NCBI RefSeq assembly: GCF_033542235.1
Contig: NZ_JAWRCU010000011.1
Coordinates: 171,805-235,804, forward strand
DNA from: JAWRCU01 sp033542235
Lineage (GTDB): Bacteria; Pseudomonadota; Alphaproteobacteria; Rhizobiales; Rhizobiaceae
Direction: 5' to 3'
DNA length: 64,000 nt
In this document: in pieces, positions 38,077 to 46,756 of the stretch
Numbering within the stretch: the stretch's first letter is position 1
Layout of the letters: each line of letters begins with the position of its first letter
The notes under the pieces: generated by a model
Database searches by the model: none
What the model saw: only the letters and a program-made list of their open reading frames with translations
What the model was told of the DNA's origin: nothing
Made by a program: the position numbers and the translations under genes

Positions 38077-39728
38077 TGAGTGCGATGATGAATGGGAGCG
38101 ATCTAACGACCCTCGGCCCCACCGCCCACATCGACACCTTCACGCGCGACAACCTTCCACCGCCTGGCGAACGGCCGGATTTCCTGCTCGACGGCTTCGA
38201 TTATCCCGAGCACCTCAATGCCGGCGTCGAATTGACCGACCGAATGGTCGAGAAAGGCTTCGGCGACCATACGGCCCTGATCGGCAATGGCCGCCGGCGC
38301 ACCTATAAGGAGCTCTCGGACTGGACGAACCGGCTGGCCCACGCGCTGACCGAAAATTATGGCGTCAAGCCAGGCAATCGCGTGCTGATCCGCTCGGCCA
38401 ACAACCCGGCCATGGTCGCTTGCTGGCTTGCCGCCACCAAGGCTGGTGCGGTGGTGGTCAACACCATGCCGATGCTGCGTGCGGGCGAGCTCACCCAGAT
38501 CGTCGACAAGGCCGAGATTTCGCTGGCGCTTTGCGACACCCGCATCAAGGACGAACTCGTCGGATGCGCCAAGGAAAGTCGGTTCCTCAAGCAGGTGGTC
38601 GGCTTCGACGGCACAGCCAACCATGATGCCGAGCTCGACCGCGTTGCGCTCGACAAGCCGGTGCAATTCGATGCCGTCCGGACCGGCCGCGACGACGTCG
38701 CGCTGCTCGCCTTCACCTCCGGCACAACCGGCGTGCCGAAGGCCACTATGCATTTCCACCGTGACCTTCTGATCATCGCGGACGGCTACGCGAAGGAGGT
38801 GCTGGGGGTCACGCCCGACGACGTCTTCGTCGGCTCGCCGCCGCTTGCCTTCACCTTCGGCCTCGGTGGGCTGGCGATCTTCCCGTTGCGCTTCGGCGCG
38901 GCCGCGACGCTGCTCGAAAATGCCTCGCCGCCGAACATGATCGAGATCATCGAGAAATACCGGGCCACGATCAGCTTCACGGCGCCCACCGCCTACCGCG
39001 CCATGCTCGCTGCGCTCGACAAGGGCGCCGACCTTTCGTCGCTCCGCATCGCAGTCTCGGCCGGCGAGACGCTGCCGGCGCCGGTGTTCGAGGAATGGGT
39101 GAAGAAGACCGGCAAGCCTATCCTCGACGGCATCGGCTCGACCGAGATGCTGCACATCTTCATCTCGAACCGGCTGGACGACATGGCGCCCGCCGCGACG
39201 GGCAAGCCGGTCACCGGCTACGAGGGAAAAATAGTCGACGAGGATATGAACGAGCTGCCGCGCGGCGCGGTCGGCCGGCTCGCAGTGCGCGGCCCGACCG
39301 GCTGCCGCTACATGGCCGACGATCGCCAAAAGAACTACGTCCGCAACGGCTGGAACCTCACCGGCGATTCCTTCGTGCAGGACGAAGCCGGCTATTTCCA
39401 CTTCGCCGCTCGCTCGGACGACATGATCATCTCCTCCGGCTACAACATCGCCGGGCCGGAGGTGGAGGCCGCGCTTCTTGCGCACGCGCATGTCAGGGAA
39501 TGCGCCGTGATCGGCGTGGCCGACGAGGAGCGCGGCCAGATCGTCGAGGCGCATGTCGTGCTGGTCGAGGGCGTGGCGCCCGATGCGCTGACAGCGAAGC
39601 TGCTGCAGGACCACGTCAAGGCAACGATCGCGCCTTACAAATATCCGCGCTCGGTGAAGTTCACCGAGGCGCTGCCCAAGACGCTGACCGGCAAGATCCA
39701 GCGCTTCAGGCTGCGGGAGGGGGGATGA
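38076..39728 (+). CDS. 2-aminobenzoate-CoA ligase (AMP-forming)
   Basis: A 550-residue ANL-family ligase: the P-loop LAFTSGTTGVPKATMHFH, GIGSTEMLHIF, ARSDDMIISSGYNIAG, and the catalytic-lysine end LPKTLTGKIQRFRLRE. In this setting the natural substrate is anthranilate made by the kynureninase gene next door, giving anthraniloyl-CoA for the monooxygenase/reductase. Benzoate-type activity is an alternative. Confidence 0.87.
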   Translation: MSAMMNGSDLTTLGPTAHIDTFTRDNLPPPGERPDFLLDGFDYPEHLNAGVELTDRMVEKGFGDHTALIGNGRRRTYKELSDWTNRLAHALTENYGVKPGNRVLIRSANNPAMVACWLAATKAGAVVVNTMPMLRAGELTQIVDKAEISLALCDTRIKDELVGCAKESRFLKQVVGFDGTANHDAELDRVALDKPVQFDAVRTGRDDVALLAFTSGTTGVPKATMHFHRDLLIIADGYAKEVLGVTPDDVFVGSPPLAFTFGLGGLAIFPLRFGAAATLLENASPPNMIEIIEKYRATISFTAPTAYRAMLAALDKGADLSSLRIAVSAGETLPAPVFEEWVKKTGKPILDGIGSTEMLHIFISNRLDDMAPAATGKPVTGYEGKIVDEDMNELPRGAVGRLAVRGPTGCRYMADDRQKNYVRNGWNLTGDSFVQDEAGYFHFAARSDDMIISSGYNIAGPEVEAALLAHAHVRECAVIGVADEERGQIVEAHVVLVEGVAPDALTAKLLQDHVKATIAPYKYPRSVKFTEALPKTLTGKIQRFRLREGG

Positions 39729-39762
39729 TGATTGCCTCCGCGTATCGAAAGCCATCAAGGCT

Positions 39763-39940
39763 GGCGGGACAGCGCCCCCCTCTGTCCTGCCGGACATCTC
39801 CCCCGCAAGAGGGGAGATTGGACGGCCGCTTTGCTTTCGCCAATCGCCAGCGTTGCAGGTTGGCGAAACCAACAATGACAACCAATCTCCCCCCTTGTGG
39901 GGGAGATGTCCGGCAGGACAGAGGGGGGCGCTGTCCCGCC
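39763..39940. repeat. Palindromic mosaic repeat, type C, extended
   Basis: The longest copy. Outer arms ggcgggacagcgcccccc and its complement at 39920-39940 extend the usual type C palindrome on both sides. It separates the CoA ligase from kynureninase. Confidence 0.9.
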
Positions 39941-39972
39941 AACGTTTCAGTGGGACGGGAGCACACCTATTC

Positions 39973-41166
39973 ATGACCGACTTCGCCGCCACCCGCGCTC
40001 TCTTCCACATCCCCGACGGGGTCATCTACATGGATGGCAACTCGCTCGGCCCGCTGCCGAAGGCGGCGAAGGAGCGCGTCGCCCGCATGATGCAGGACGA
40101 ATGGGGCGGCCAGCTCATCAAGGGTTGGAATTCGGCTGGCTGGTTCGTGCAGCCGCGCCGGGTCGGTGACCGGATCGGCAAGCTGATCGGCGCGCCCGAA
40201 GGCACCGTCGTCATGGGCGATACGCTGTCCATCAAGGTCTACCAGGCGCTCGCAGCCGCCCTCGAGCTCAATCCGCGCCGCCGCGTGATCCTCTCCGACA
40301 GCGGCAATTTTCCTTCCGATCTCTATATGGCCCAAGGGCTGACAGAGCTGCTCGACGGCGGCTACGTGCTCGACATCGTCGAGCCGGAAGAGATCGAGGA
40401 GGCGATCGACGATACGATCGCCGTGCTGATGCTGACCGAGGTCGATTATCGCACCGGCCGCCTGCACGATATGAAAGCGCTTACGGAGAAAGCGCACGAG
40501 CATGGCGTGCTCACCGTCTGGGATCTCGCCCATTCGGCCGGCGCGCTTCCGGTCGACGTCACGGACGCGCAGGCCGACTTCGCGGTCGGCTGCACATACA
40601 AATATTTGAATGGCGGCCCCGGCGCGCCAGCCTTCATCTATGTCGCCCCGAAATATGCCGATCGGGCCCGGCCTGCTTTGTCCGGCTGGATGGGGCACGA
40701 GGCCCCCTTCGCTTTCGATCTCGATTACCGGCCGGGCTTCGGTATCGAGCGCATGCGCTGCGGCACCCCGCCTGTTATCGCGCTGACGGCGCTCGAGGCC
40801 GCGCTTGACGTCTGGGACGGCGTGTCTATGGACGATATCCGCGCGGCCTCGATCGGGCTTGGCGATCTCTTCATCCGTGAGGTCGAAGGACGTTGCCCGG
40901 AACTGACGCTTGCTTCGCCACGCAGCGGCACCAGGCGCGGCAGCCAGGTCTCGTTCCGGCACGAGCAGGGCTACGCCATCATGCAGGCACTCATCGCCCG
41001 CGGCGTCATCGGCGACTTCCGCGCGCCGGATTCGATCCGCTTCGGCTTCACGCCGCTCTACCTCGGCGAGGCCGACGTGCTGAAAGCCGTGGACACCCTG
41101 GCCGACATCATGGCGAACCGACTGTGGGATCGGCCGGAATACCACGAGAAGGCGGCGGTCACATGA
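39973..41166 (+). CDS. kynU: Kynureninase
   Basis: A 397-residue PLP enzyme that cleaves kynurenine to anthranilate and alanine. YMDGNSLGPLPKAAKERV near the N-terminus, WDLAHSAGALPVDV (PLP aspartate), and CTYKYLNGGPGAPAF with the PLP lysine near residue 209 are all typical. Start at 39973; longer frames run through the repeat. Its stop overlaps kynA as ATGA. It supplies the ligase with anthranilate. Confidence 0.93.
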   Translation: MTDFAATRALFHIPDGVIYMDGNSLGPLPKAAKERVARMMQDEWGGQLIKGWNSAGWFVQPRRVGDRIGKLIGAPEGTVVMGDTLSIKVYQALAAALELNPRRRVILSDSGNFPSDLYMAQGLTELLDGGYVLDIVEPEEIEEAIDDTIAVLMLTEVDYRTGRLHDMKALTEKAHEHGVLTVWDLAHSAGALPVDVTDAQADFAVGCTYKYLNGGPGAPAFIYVAPKYADRARPALSGWMGHEAPFAFDLDYRPGFGIERMRCGTPPVIALTALEAALDVWDGVSMDDIRAASIGLGDLFIREVEGRCPELTLASPRSGTRRGSQVSFRHEQGYAIMQALIARGVIGDFRAPDSIRFGFTPLYLGEADVLKAVDTLADIMANRLWDRPEYHEKAAVT

Positions 41167-42002
41167 GCGGCAAGCCTTACGACCCTGCGCGGGACGGCGC
41201 CGAGATGTCCTTCAAGGACCGCATGTCCTACAGCGACTATCTCAGGCTCGATCGGGTGCTCGATGCCCAGCAACCGCTCTCCGACGCCCATGACGAGCTC
41301 CTGTTTATCATCCAGCACCAGACGTCCGAGCTGTGGATGAAGCTCGCAATCCACGAGATCCGCTCGGCGATGCGCGCGATCCGCAACGATGACCTCGAGC
41401 CCGCTTTCAAGATGCTGACCCGCGTCGCCCGCATCTTCGAGCAGCTCAACAATGCCTGGGACGTGCTGAGGACGATGACACCCAGCGAATACACGGAATT
41501 CCGCGGGGAGCTCGGCCAGTCCTCGGGCTTCCAGTCCTGGCAGTATCGGGCGATCGAGTTCCTCGCCGGCAACCGCAATCTCGCGATGCTCGGGCCGCAC
41601 ACCCATCGCAAGGACGTGATGGCAGCGCTCGAGGAGATACTTGCCGAACCCAGCCTCTATGACGAGGCGCTGCTTCATCTGGCGCGCAGCGGTTTCGACA
41701 TCGGCGCGGATGCCGAGCGCACCATCTGGCGCGAGCCGCGCGCCGAGAATGCGAAAGTGCTCGCGGCATGGAAGACAGTCTACGCGGCGCCCGGAAAGCA
41801 CTGGATGCTCTACGAGCTCGCGGAGAAGCTTGTCGATTTCGAGGATTATTTCCGCCGTTGGCGCTTCAATCATGTCACCACGGTCGAGCGCATTATCGGG
41901 CTGAAGCGCGGCACCGGCGGCACGGCGGGCGTCGCCTACCTGCGCAAGATGCTGGAAGTCGTGCTTTTTCCCGAGCTTTGGAACGTGCGGACCCAACTCT
42001 AG
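41163..42002 (+). CDS. kynA: Tryptophan 2,3-dioxygenase
   Basis: A 279-residue haem dioxygenase opening the indole ring of tryptophan to N-formylkynurenine. Family markers: FIIQHQTSELWMKL, SSGFQSWQYRAIEFLAGNRN, and the haem-ligand histidine region RRWRFNHVTTVERIIGLKRG with GTGGTAGVAYLRK. The ATG at 41163 sits inside the kynU stop. No classic kynB lies beside it; the cyclase-family gene at 22754 is the only local candidate for the formamidase step. Confidence 0.94.
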   Translation: MSGKPYDPARDGAEMSFKDRMSYSDYLRLDRVLDAQQPLSDAHDELLFIIQHQTSELWMKLAIHEIRSAMRAIRNDDLEPAFKMLTRVARIFEQLNNAWDVLRTMTPSEYTEFRGELGQSSGFQSWQYRAIEFLAGNRNLAMLGPHTHRKDVMAALEEILAEPSLYDEALLHLARSGFDIGADAERTIWREPRAENAKVLAAWKTVYAAPGKHWMLYELAEKLVDFEDYFRRWRFNHVTTVERIIGLKRGTGGTAGVAYLRKMLEVVLFPELWNVRTQL

Positions 42003-42033
42003 ACGATGGATAAAACTGTTTTGGGGAGTCGAA

Positions 42034-42429
42034 ATGCATAGCATACTGCAGCCGGAAGGCTGGGCGAAACCGGTTGGCTACGCCAATGGCATTGCCGCGC
42101 GGGGGCGGCAGATCTTCGTGGCCGGGCAGGTCGGATGGACCGGACAATGCCGATTCGAGACCGATGACTTGGTCGGCCAGGTGCGCCAGACGCTGCAGAA
42201 CATCGTGGCCGTGCTCGCCGAGGCGGGCGCCGGGCCCGAGCACCTCACCTCCATGACGTGGTATTTCACGGACAAGGCCGAGTATCTCGCGAATTTGAGA
42301 GGGATCGGCGAGGCCTACCGGGAGGTGATCGGTCGGCATTTCCCTGCCATGGCCGCGGTTCAGGTGGTGGCGCTGGTCGAGGACCGCGCAAAGGTGGAGA
42401 TCCAGGCGACGGCCGTCGTGCCGGAGTGA
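42034..42429 (+). CDS. Rid-family protein lacking the catalytic Arg
   Basis: A 131-residue cytosolic RidA-fold protein (LQPEGWAKPVGYANGIAARG, IFVAGQVGW). The position of the RidA catalytic arginine is Met106 in HFPAMAAV, while the Glu122 in VEIQ is kept. So it belongs to the Rid subgroups without Arg105-type chemistry. The CoA-bound ring product of the monooxygenase/reductase is an enamine, which makes a Rid-fold protein a sensible pathway helper, but imine deamination by the usual mechanism is not expected. Good ribosome site (ttggggag) before the ATG. Confidence 0.82.
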   Translation: MHSILQPEGWAKPVGYANGIAARGRQIFVAGQVGWTGQCRFETDDLVGQVRQTLQNIVAVLAEAGAGPEHLTSMTWYFTDKAEYLANLRGIGEAYREVIGRHFPAMAAVQVVALVEDRAKVEIQATAVVPE

Positions 42430-42461
42430 ACGACGCTTCATCTGTCGCGCCTCGCGCATAG

Positions 42462-42532
42462 GACCGAACCAAAGGACCGCGTCAGCTAAAAGTGCCCAAC
42501 GGTTTTCGGACAAATCCGATGCGTAAACAAAT
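42462..42532. repeat. Small dispersed repeat D, copy 2 (partial)
   Basis: Has 'gaccgcgtcagctaaaagtg', 'ggttttcggacaaatccgat' and 'gcgtaaacaaa' but lacks the agagcggc hairpin of other copies. Lies behind the Rid-family gene. Confidence 0.6.
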
Positions 42533-42584
42533 TTAGTGCCCTAGAAGACGCCTCGTAGAGAAGAGGCGAATCGTAGGCTGCCGG

Positions 42585-44552
42585 ATGAGCATCACTTTTT
42601 CCCAGACCGTCTCCGGTGAGCTCCGCGACGGCGTTCTTATCGTCACGATCGACAATCCGCCCGTGAACGCCGCCTCCGCCGACATGCGCGCCGGCCTGGC
42701 CGCGGCCATCCGCCATGCCGGCGAGACGGAGACGGTACGAGCGGCGGTTGTCACGGGCGCCGGCCGCAATTTCGTCGGCGGAGCCGACATCAGGGAATTC
42801 GGCGCCCCTATGGCCGAGCCCACCTTGCCTGAAGTGGTGGCCTCCATCGAGGAGAGCGGCAAGCTGGTCGTGGCGGCGATCAACGGCGCCGCTCTCGGCG
42901 GCGGTCTCGAGATAGCGCTTGCCTGCCACCATCGCATCGCAGCAGCCGACGCGAAGCTCGGCCTTCCCGAAGTGAAGCTCGGCATAGTGCCGGGCGCGGG
43001 CGGCACTCAGCGCCTGCCTCGCCTTGTCGGGCCTGCTGCCTCCGTCGAGCTGATCGCGACTGGTCGCATCGTGTCGGCTGACGAGGCCCTCGCCCTCGGC
43101 TTCGTTGACCGTGTCGTGGCACGAGATCCCGTGACTGAAGCGCTCACGGCGGCACGCAACCTTGCCGGCCGGAAGCTGCGCCGCACCGGCGCGCTCGACG
43201 TGTCCGCGGCATCGGCCGAGGCGGTGGAGCAGGCGGCGGCCAAGGCGCTGTCCAGGGCGCGCGGACAGGAGGCGCCCGTCGAGGCCGTACGCCTCGTGCG
43301 TTCCGCCGGGCAACGGCCGCTCACGGAAGGGCTGGCCGACGAGCGCGCGACGTTCCTCAGGCTTCGCGATTCCGAACAGGCGAAAGCCCTGCGCCATGTC
43401 TTCTTCGCCGAACGCGCAGCCGCCAAAGTGCCCGGCGTCGAAGGCGTGGAGCCGCGGCCCGTGCGGATCGTCGGTGTGGTCGGAACCGGCCTGATGGGCT
43501 CCGGCATTACGGTCGCGGCGCTCGGGGCAGGCTACCACGTCATAGCCGTCGAGCAAACGGCGGAAGCTGCGGCTAAGGGACGGGAGCGGATCAGTGGGCT
43601 TCTCGATCGCGCCATGCAGTCTGGCAGGCTCGATGCGGCCGGGCGTGCCGAGAGGTTAGCGCGCCTTTCGATCGGCGCGGACATGGCGGCGCTCGCCGAA
43701 GCCGACCTCGTCATAGAGGCCGTGTTCGACGACCCCGCCGTGAAGACGGAGCTTTTCAGGCAGCTTGACGGCATCGTGCGCCGCCGCGCGATCCTTGCGA
43801 CCAACACCAGCTATCTCGACCCTGACGTGATTGCCGCTGCAACGTTGCGGCCGGAACGAGTGCTTGGCCTGCACTTCTTTTCGCCGGCTAATATAATGCG
43901 GCTGCTCGAAGTCGTGCGCTGCGCGAAGACGGAGCCCGACGTGTTGGCAACCGGCCTTGCTTTCGCGCGCCGGCTCGGCAAGCTGCCCGTCGTCTCCGCC
44001 GTCTGCGAAGGTTTCATCGGCAACCGCGTCTTCTCGGCCTACCGCCGCGAGGCCGAGTTCCTGGTGGAAGACGGCGCACTTCCCCATGAGGTCGACGCGG
44101 CAATGGAGGCCTACGGCTTCGCCATGGGCCCCTTCGCAGTCTCTGACCTCGCCGGGCTGCAGATCGCCTGGGCGCGCCGCAAGCGCCAAGCTGCGACACG
44201 CGATCCCGGGGAACGTTATGTCGATATCGCCGACCGTCTCTGTGAGGCCGGCCGTTTCGGGCAGAAGTCCGGTCGCGGCTGGTATGTCTATAGCGGAGGC
44301 AAGCGCGCGGTCGATCCTGAGGTGACTGCCTTGATCGACGCTTCGCGCGCGGCCAAGGGTGTTGTCCCTCGCGCCGTCCCGGCCGAGGAGATCGTTTCCC
44401 GTCTCCTTGCCGCCATGGCTGCCGAGGGAAAGGCAATCCTCGCCGAGCATATCGCCGAACGCGACAGCGACATCGACCTGGTGATGATCAATGGCTACGG
44501 CTTTCCCGCGCATAAGGGCGGGCCGATGTTCGCGACAGGTCAAGTCGCTTAG
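42585..44552 (+). CDS. Fused enoyl-CoA hydratase / 3-hydroxyacyl-CoA dehydrogenase, C-terminus shortened
   Basis: A 655-residue FadB/FadJ-like bifunctional protein. Residues 1-190 are crotonase-type (GAGRNFVGGADIREFG, GAALGGGLEIALACHHRIA, LGLPEVKLGIVPGAGGTQRL). From about residue 300 the NAD domain begins (GVVGTGLMGSGITVAALGAG) with LHFFSPANIMRLLEVVRC and EGFIGNRVFSAYRREAE. The end reads GYGFPAHKGGPMFATGQVA; most family members continue for roughly 40-50 residues after the GGPM motif. Here the stop codon is made by the first bases of a dispersed repeat (TAGAGCGGC), so the tail has probably been cut off. Confidence 0.88.
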   Translation: MSITFSQTVSGELRDGVLIVTIDNPPVNAASADMRAGLAAAIRHAGETETVRAAVVTGAGRNFVGGADIREFGAPMAEPTLPEVVASIEESGKLVVAAINGAALGGGLEIALACHHRIAAADAKLGLPEVKLGIVPGAGGTQRLPRLVGPAASVELIATGRIVSADEALALGFVDRVVARDPVTEALTAARNLAGRKLRRTGALDVSAASAEAVEQAAAKALSRARGQEAPVEAVRLVRSAGQRPLTEGLADERATFLRLRDSEQAKALRHVFFAERAAAKVPGVEGVEPRPVRIVGVVGTGLMGSGITVAALGAGYHVIAVEQTAEAAAKGRERISGLLDRAMQSGRLDAAGRAERLARLSIGADMAALAEADLVIEAVFDDPAVKTELFRQLDGIVRRRAILATNTSYLDPDVIAAATLRPERVLGLHFFSPANIMRLLEVVRCAKTEPDVLATGLAFARRLGKLPVVSAVCEGFIGNRVFSAYRREAEFLVEDGALPHEVDAAMEAYGFAMGPFAVSDLAGLQIAWARRKRQAATRDPGERYVDIADRLCEAGRFGQKSGRGWYVYSGGKRAVDPEVTALIDASRAAKGVVPRAVPAEEIVSRLLAAMAAEGKAILAEHIAERDSDIDLVMINGYGFPAHKGGPMFATGQVA

Positions 44553-44655
44553 AGCGGCGTGCGTTCAAGTTGGATCGCCACGCAGCTCTATCTCTTTCTT
44601 TGCGCATCGCCGAAAAGCGCTACGCACTTTTCGGTCCGATGCTCTCGATTTTCGA
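44550..44655. repeat. Small dispersed repeat D, copy 3
   Basis: 'agagcggcgtgcgttcaagt', 'tctttgcgcatcgccgaaaa' and 'gcacttttcggtccgatgct' are in inverted order relative to copies 1 and 2. It begins at the stop codon of the preceding gene. Confidence 0.7.
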
Positions 44656-44810
44656 CAAACCCGAAGTAAAGCTGCTATACTAAGAACATCTGCCCGCTCT
44701 TCCATAAGGCGGGCGGGAGGACGTCCAAACAGAAAGCCCGCCGGCGCGGGGAGTGCGGCGGGCCCTCCGGAGCCGAGTGCCCAAGCCCATGAAGGTCACT
44801 CGGCTCTACT
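44652..44810 (+). ncRNA. Candidate small structured RNA with its promoter
   Basis: A sigma70-like promoter, tcgaca (44652-44657) - 18 bases - tatact (44676-44681), is followed by three perfect hairpins: gcccgc/gcgggc (44692-44697 with 44709-44714), gcccgccg/cggcgggc (44736-44743 with 44756-44763) and a 10-bp stem gagccgagtg/cactcggctc (44770-44779 with 44797-44806). No good protein frame explains the region and it is not one of the repeats in this window. No T-run follows the last stem, so the 3' end is unclear. No known RNA family is recognised. Confidence 0.45.
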
Positions 44811-44909
44811 TCCCAGCCTAACATTTGTTAAGCGATTTAGTTCCAGGCGTTCTCTGAAGATTTCGCATGGAAGCGGCCGCACCGCGTCAGGACGCGGCCG
44901 CGTTCGGCA

Positions 44910-45545
44910 TCAGCCCTTCAGCTTGGCGTTGCAGAGGCTGTAAAAGCCGCCGCCCTTCTGTATCCATTTCAGGCCGCCGAGCGTGTTGTTGTTCTTGTTC
45001 GCGTAATACTGGTCGAGGCAGGTGTGCATCCGTGCCTTGGCCGGTGTCTCGCTCGCATATTTCGCTGAGACGCTGCTCGGGAACGAGACGCCCTTCGGTG
45101 CAGCGGTGGTGGCTGCGGGCGGCTCCTTCGTGTCGTTGGACGTGAGCGCTTCCGGATCGGCGCCCGGGCCGCACTCCGCCTTGCGGAAGTCGTTCCATTT
45201 GAGGGTGGTGGCATTTGCCTCCTGCGCAGCTTTGAACTTCGCGCTGCACTGGGTCATGTTCAGGCCCTTGGACTGGCCAGCTGCCGCGGTCTGCGGCTTC
45301 GCAGTCGAGGTGCTGGCTTTGGTGTCGGGCTTGGCCGGGTTAGGCGTGGCAGCGGCCGCGGTGGCATCCGCGCCGCACTGGGCCTTGCGGAAATCGTTCC
45401 ACTTCATATTGCCGAGCGTGCCTGCTTCTTTGGCGGCATTATATTTCGCGCTGCATTCCTTCATCGTCAGCGCATGCGCGGGTGCGATGGCGAGCGGGGA
45501 AGCCAGCGCCAGGCTGGCCAACAGTACAAGACGGGTGATAGGCAT
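44910..45545 (-). CDS. Exported protein with Cys-containing repeats (paralogue 1)
   Basis: A 211-residue protein with a Sec signal (MPITRLVLLASLALA...APAHA, about 25 residues). Two copies of a ~30-residue unit with one Cys at each end are visible: ECSAKYNAAKEAGTL..MKWNDFRKAQC (Cys31, Cys57) and QCSAKFKAAQEAN..LKWNDFRKAEC (Cys100, Cys125), joined by an Ala/Thr/Lys-rich linker. The C-terminal part, HTCLDQYYANKNNNTLGGLK with GGGFYSLCNAKLKG, is a related third unit. A paralogue lies upstream at 46020. Family function unknown to me. Confidence 0.75.
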   Translation of the reverse strand: MPITRLVLLASLALASPLAIAPAHALTMKECSAKYNAAKEAGTLGNMKWNDFRKAQCGADATAAAATPNPAKPDTKASTSTAKPQTAAAGQSKGLNMTQCSAKFKAAQEANATTLKWNDFRKAECGPGADPEALTSNDTKEPPAATTAAPKGVSFPSSVSAKYASETPAKARMHTCLDQYYANKNNNTLGGLKWIQKGGGFYSLCNAKLKG

Positions 45546-46019
45546 GAGGAGGCTCCTTGCTCAGGTGTTCCTGAGGCTCGACCGGCCCCCTCGCCGTTCA
45601 CTCCGGCCTGCGCAGCTCCGCGCAGCCGGTGATACACCTCGGCCATGGCCTCGGGGCGTGAACGAGAGTTCGCGCAAGGCAAGGCTACTTCACGCAGCCT
45701 CCGTTGCATAGTAGCGACAGCTAAATCTAGCGTTGTTGCGGCTCGGCGAAATTCGCGGGCGAAATGACATGCCTGTCGCCAGTTCCGCGCCCGGGTAGAT
45801 GCAGAGGACGCTCGGCACTCTCCAATCCGTGCGGCAAAAAGCAAGGAGCAGGATGAGGGACCGTTCCCTTCCTGCTCCTCGAGACGTGGCGGCCAGATGT
45901 GAGTGGCGTGCGTTCAAGTTGAAGCGCCAGACCGCACTTTCACTCACCCGGTACTCGGTTCGGTCTGATGCTCTATACGAAAACGGCCATCCTCCATGGG
46001 CCCACGGCCGCTTTCCAGA
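45546..46019. other. Spacer between the two Cys-repeat genes
   Basis: About 470 bases without a supported gene. It contains the ribosome site and presumably the promoter of the first paralogue (near 45546-45600, with a ctcag/ctgag small palindrome), and a degenerate copy of repeat D at 45899-45976. Confidence 0.45.
45899..45976. repeat. Small dispersed repeat D, copy 4 (degenerate)
   Basis: 'gtgagtggcgtgcgttcaag', 'ttggttc..gatgctctatac' match copy 3 with several changes. Lies behind the second Cys-repeat gene. Confidence 0.5.
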
Positions 46020-46529
46020 TCAGCTCTTCAGCTTCGTGTTGCAGAGGCCGTAATAGCCGCCCCCTTTCTGGACCCATTTCAGGCCGCCGAGCGTCTTGTT
46101 GTTCTTGTTGAGGTGGTACTCGTCGAGGCAGGTATGCATCCGCGCCTTGGCCGGCGTCTCATCCGCATATTTCGACGAGACGCTGGTGGGGAAGCTGACT
46201 TCGCTCGGGACCGCGACCATCGCAGCGGCAGGTTGCTTGAAATTGACGGCAGAGGTCGCCTCCATCTGACCGGTCGTGCTCTCGGCTTTGGCGTTGGAGG
46301 CCGCCGCCTTCTCGTCGGGCGCGGCTGCATCGGCGGCGGCAGCATCGGCATCAGAGCCGCACTGGGTCTTTCGGAAATCGTTCCATTTCATGTCGCCGAG
46401 CGTGCCGGCTTCCTTGGCGGCACTGAACTTTGCGCTGCAGTCCTTCATCGTCAGCGCATGCGCGGGCGCGATTGCGAGTGTGGAAGCCAGCGCAAGGCCG
46501 GCCAACAGGGCAAGACGGGTAACAGGCAT
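46020..46529 (-). CDS. Exported protein with Cys-containing repeats (paralogue 2)
   Basis: A 169-residue relative of the gene at 44910, starting at MPVTRLALLAG (46529). Same signal peptide type. It has only one copy of the DCSAKFSAAKEAG...MKWNDFRKTQC unit (Cys31, Cys57) and then the shared C-terminus (HTCLDEYHLNKNNKTLGGLK, GGGYYGLCNTKLKS). The pair arose by tandem duplication, with later gain or loss of one internal repeat. Confidence 0.75.
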   Translation of the reverse strand: MPVTRLALLAGLALASTLAIAPAHALTMKDCSAKFSAAKEAGTLGDMKWNDFRKTQCGSDADAAAADAAAPDEKAAASNAKAESTTGQMEATSAVNFKQPAAAMVAVPSEVSFPTSVSSKYADETPAKARMHTCLDEYHLNKNNKTLGGLKWVQKGGGYYGLCNTKLKS

Positions 46530-46756
46530 GAAAGGCTCCCAAGTTGGATGTTTCAAACGTATCCCAGCCGAAAGCTCCGTCACGCAGTGCGATGACGATG
46601 CCGATATCGGCTTACTATCGATCCGGGTGGACGGCGCTGCAGTCATCTGCCAGCCATGTCCGGCCCCCCTTTCGATATAGAACGAAAAGAGAACAAATCT
46701 GTCAAGCGAATTTTCAACCGCAGGTGGAGTGACTCGTCCCGAATTGGCCCTGACGC

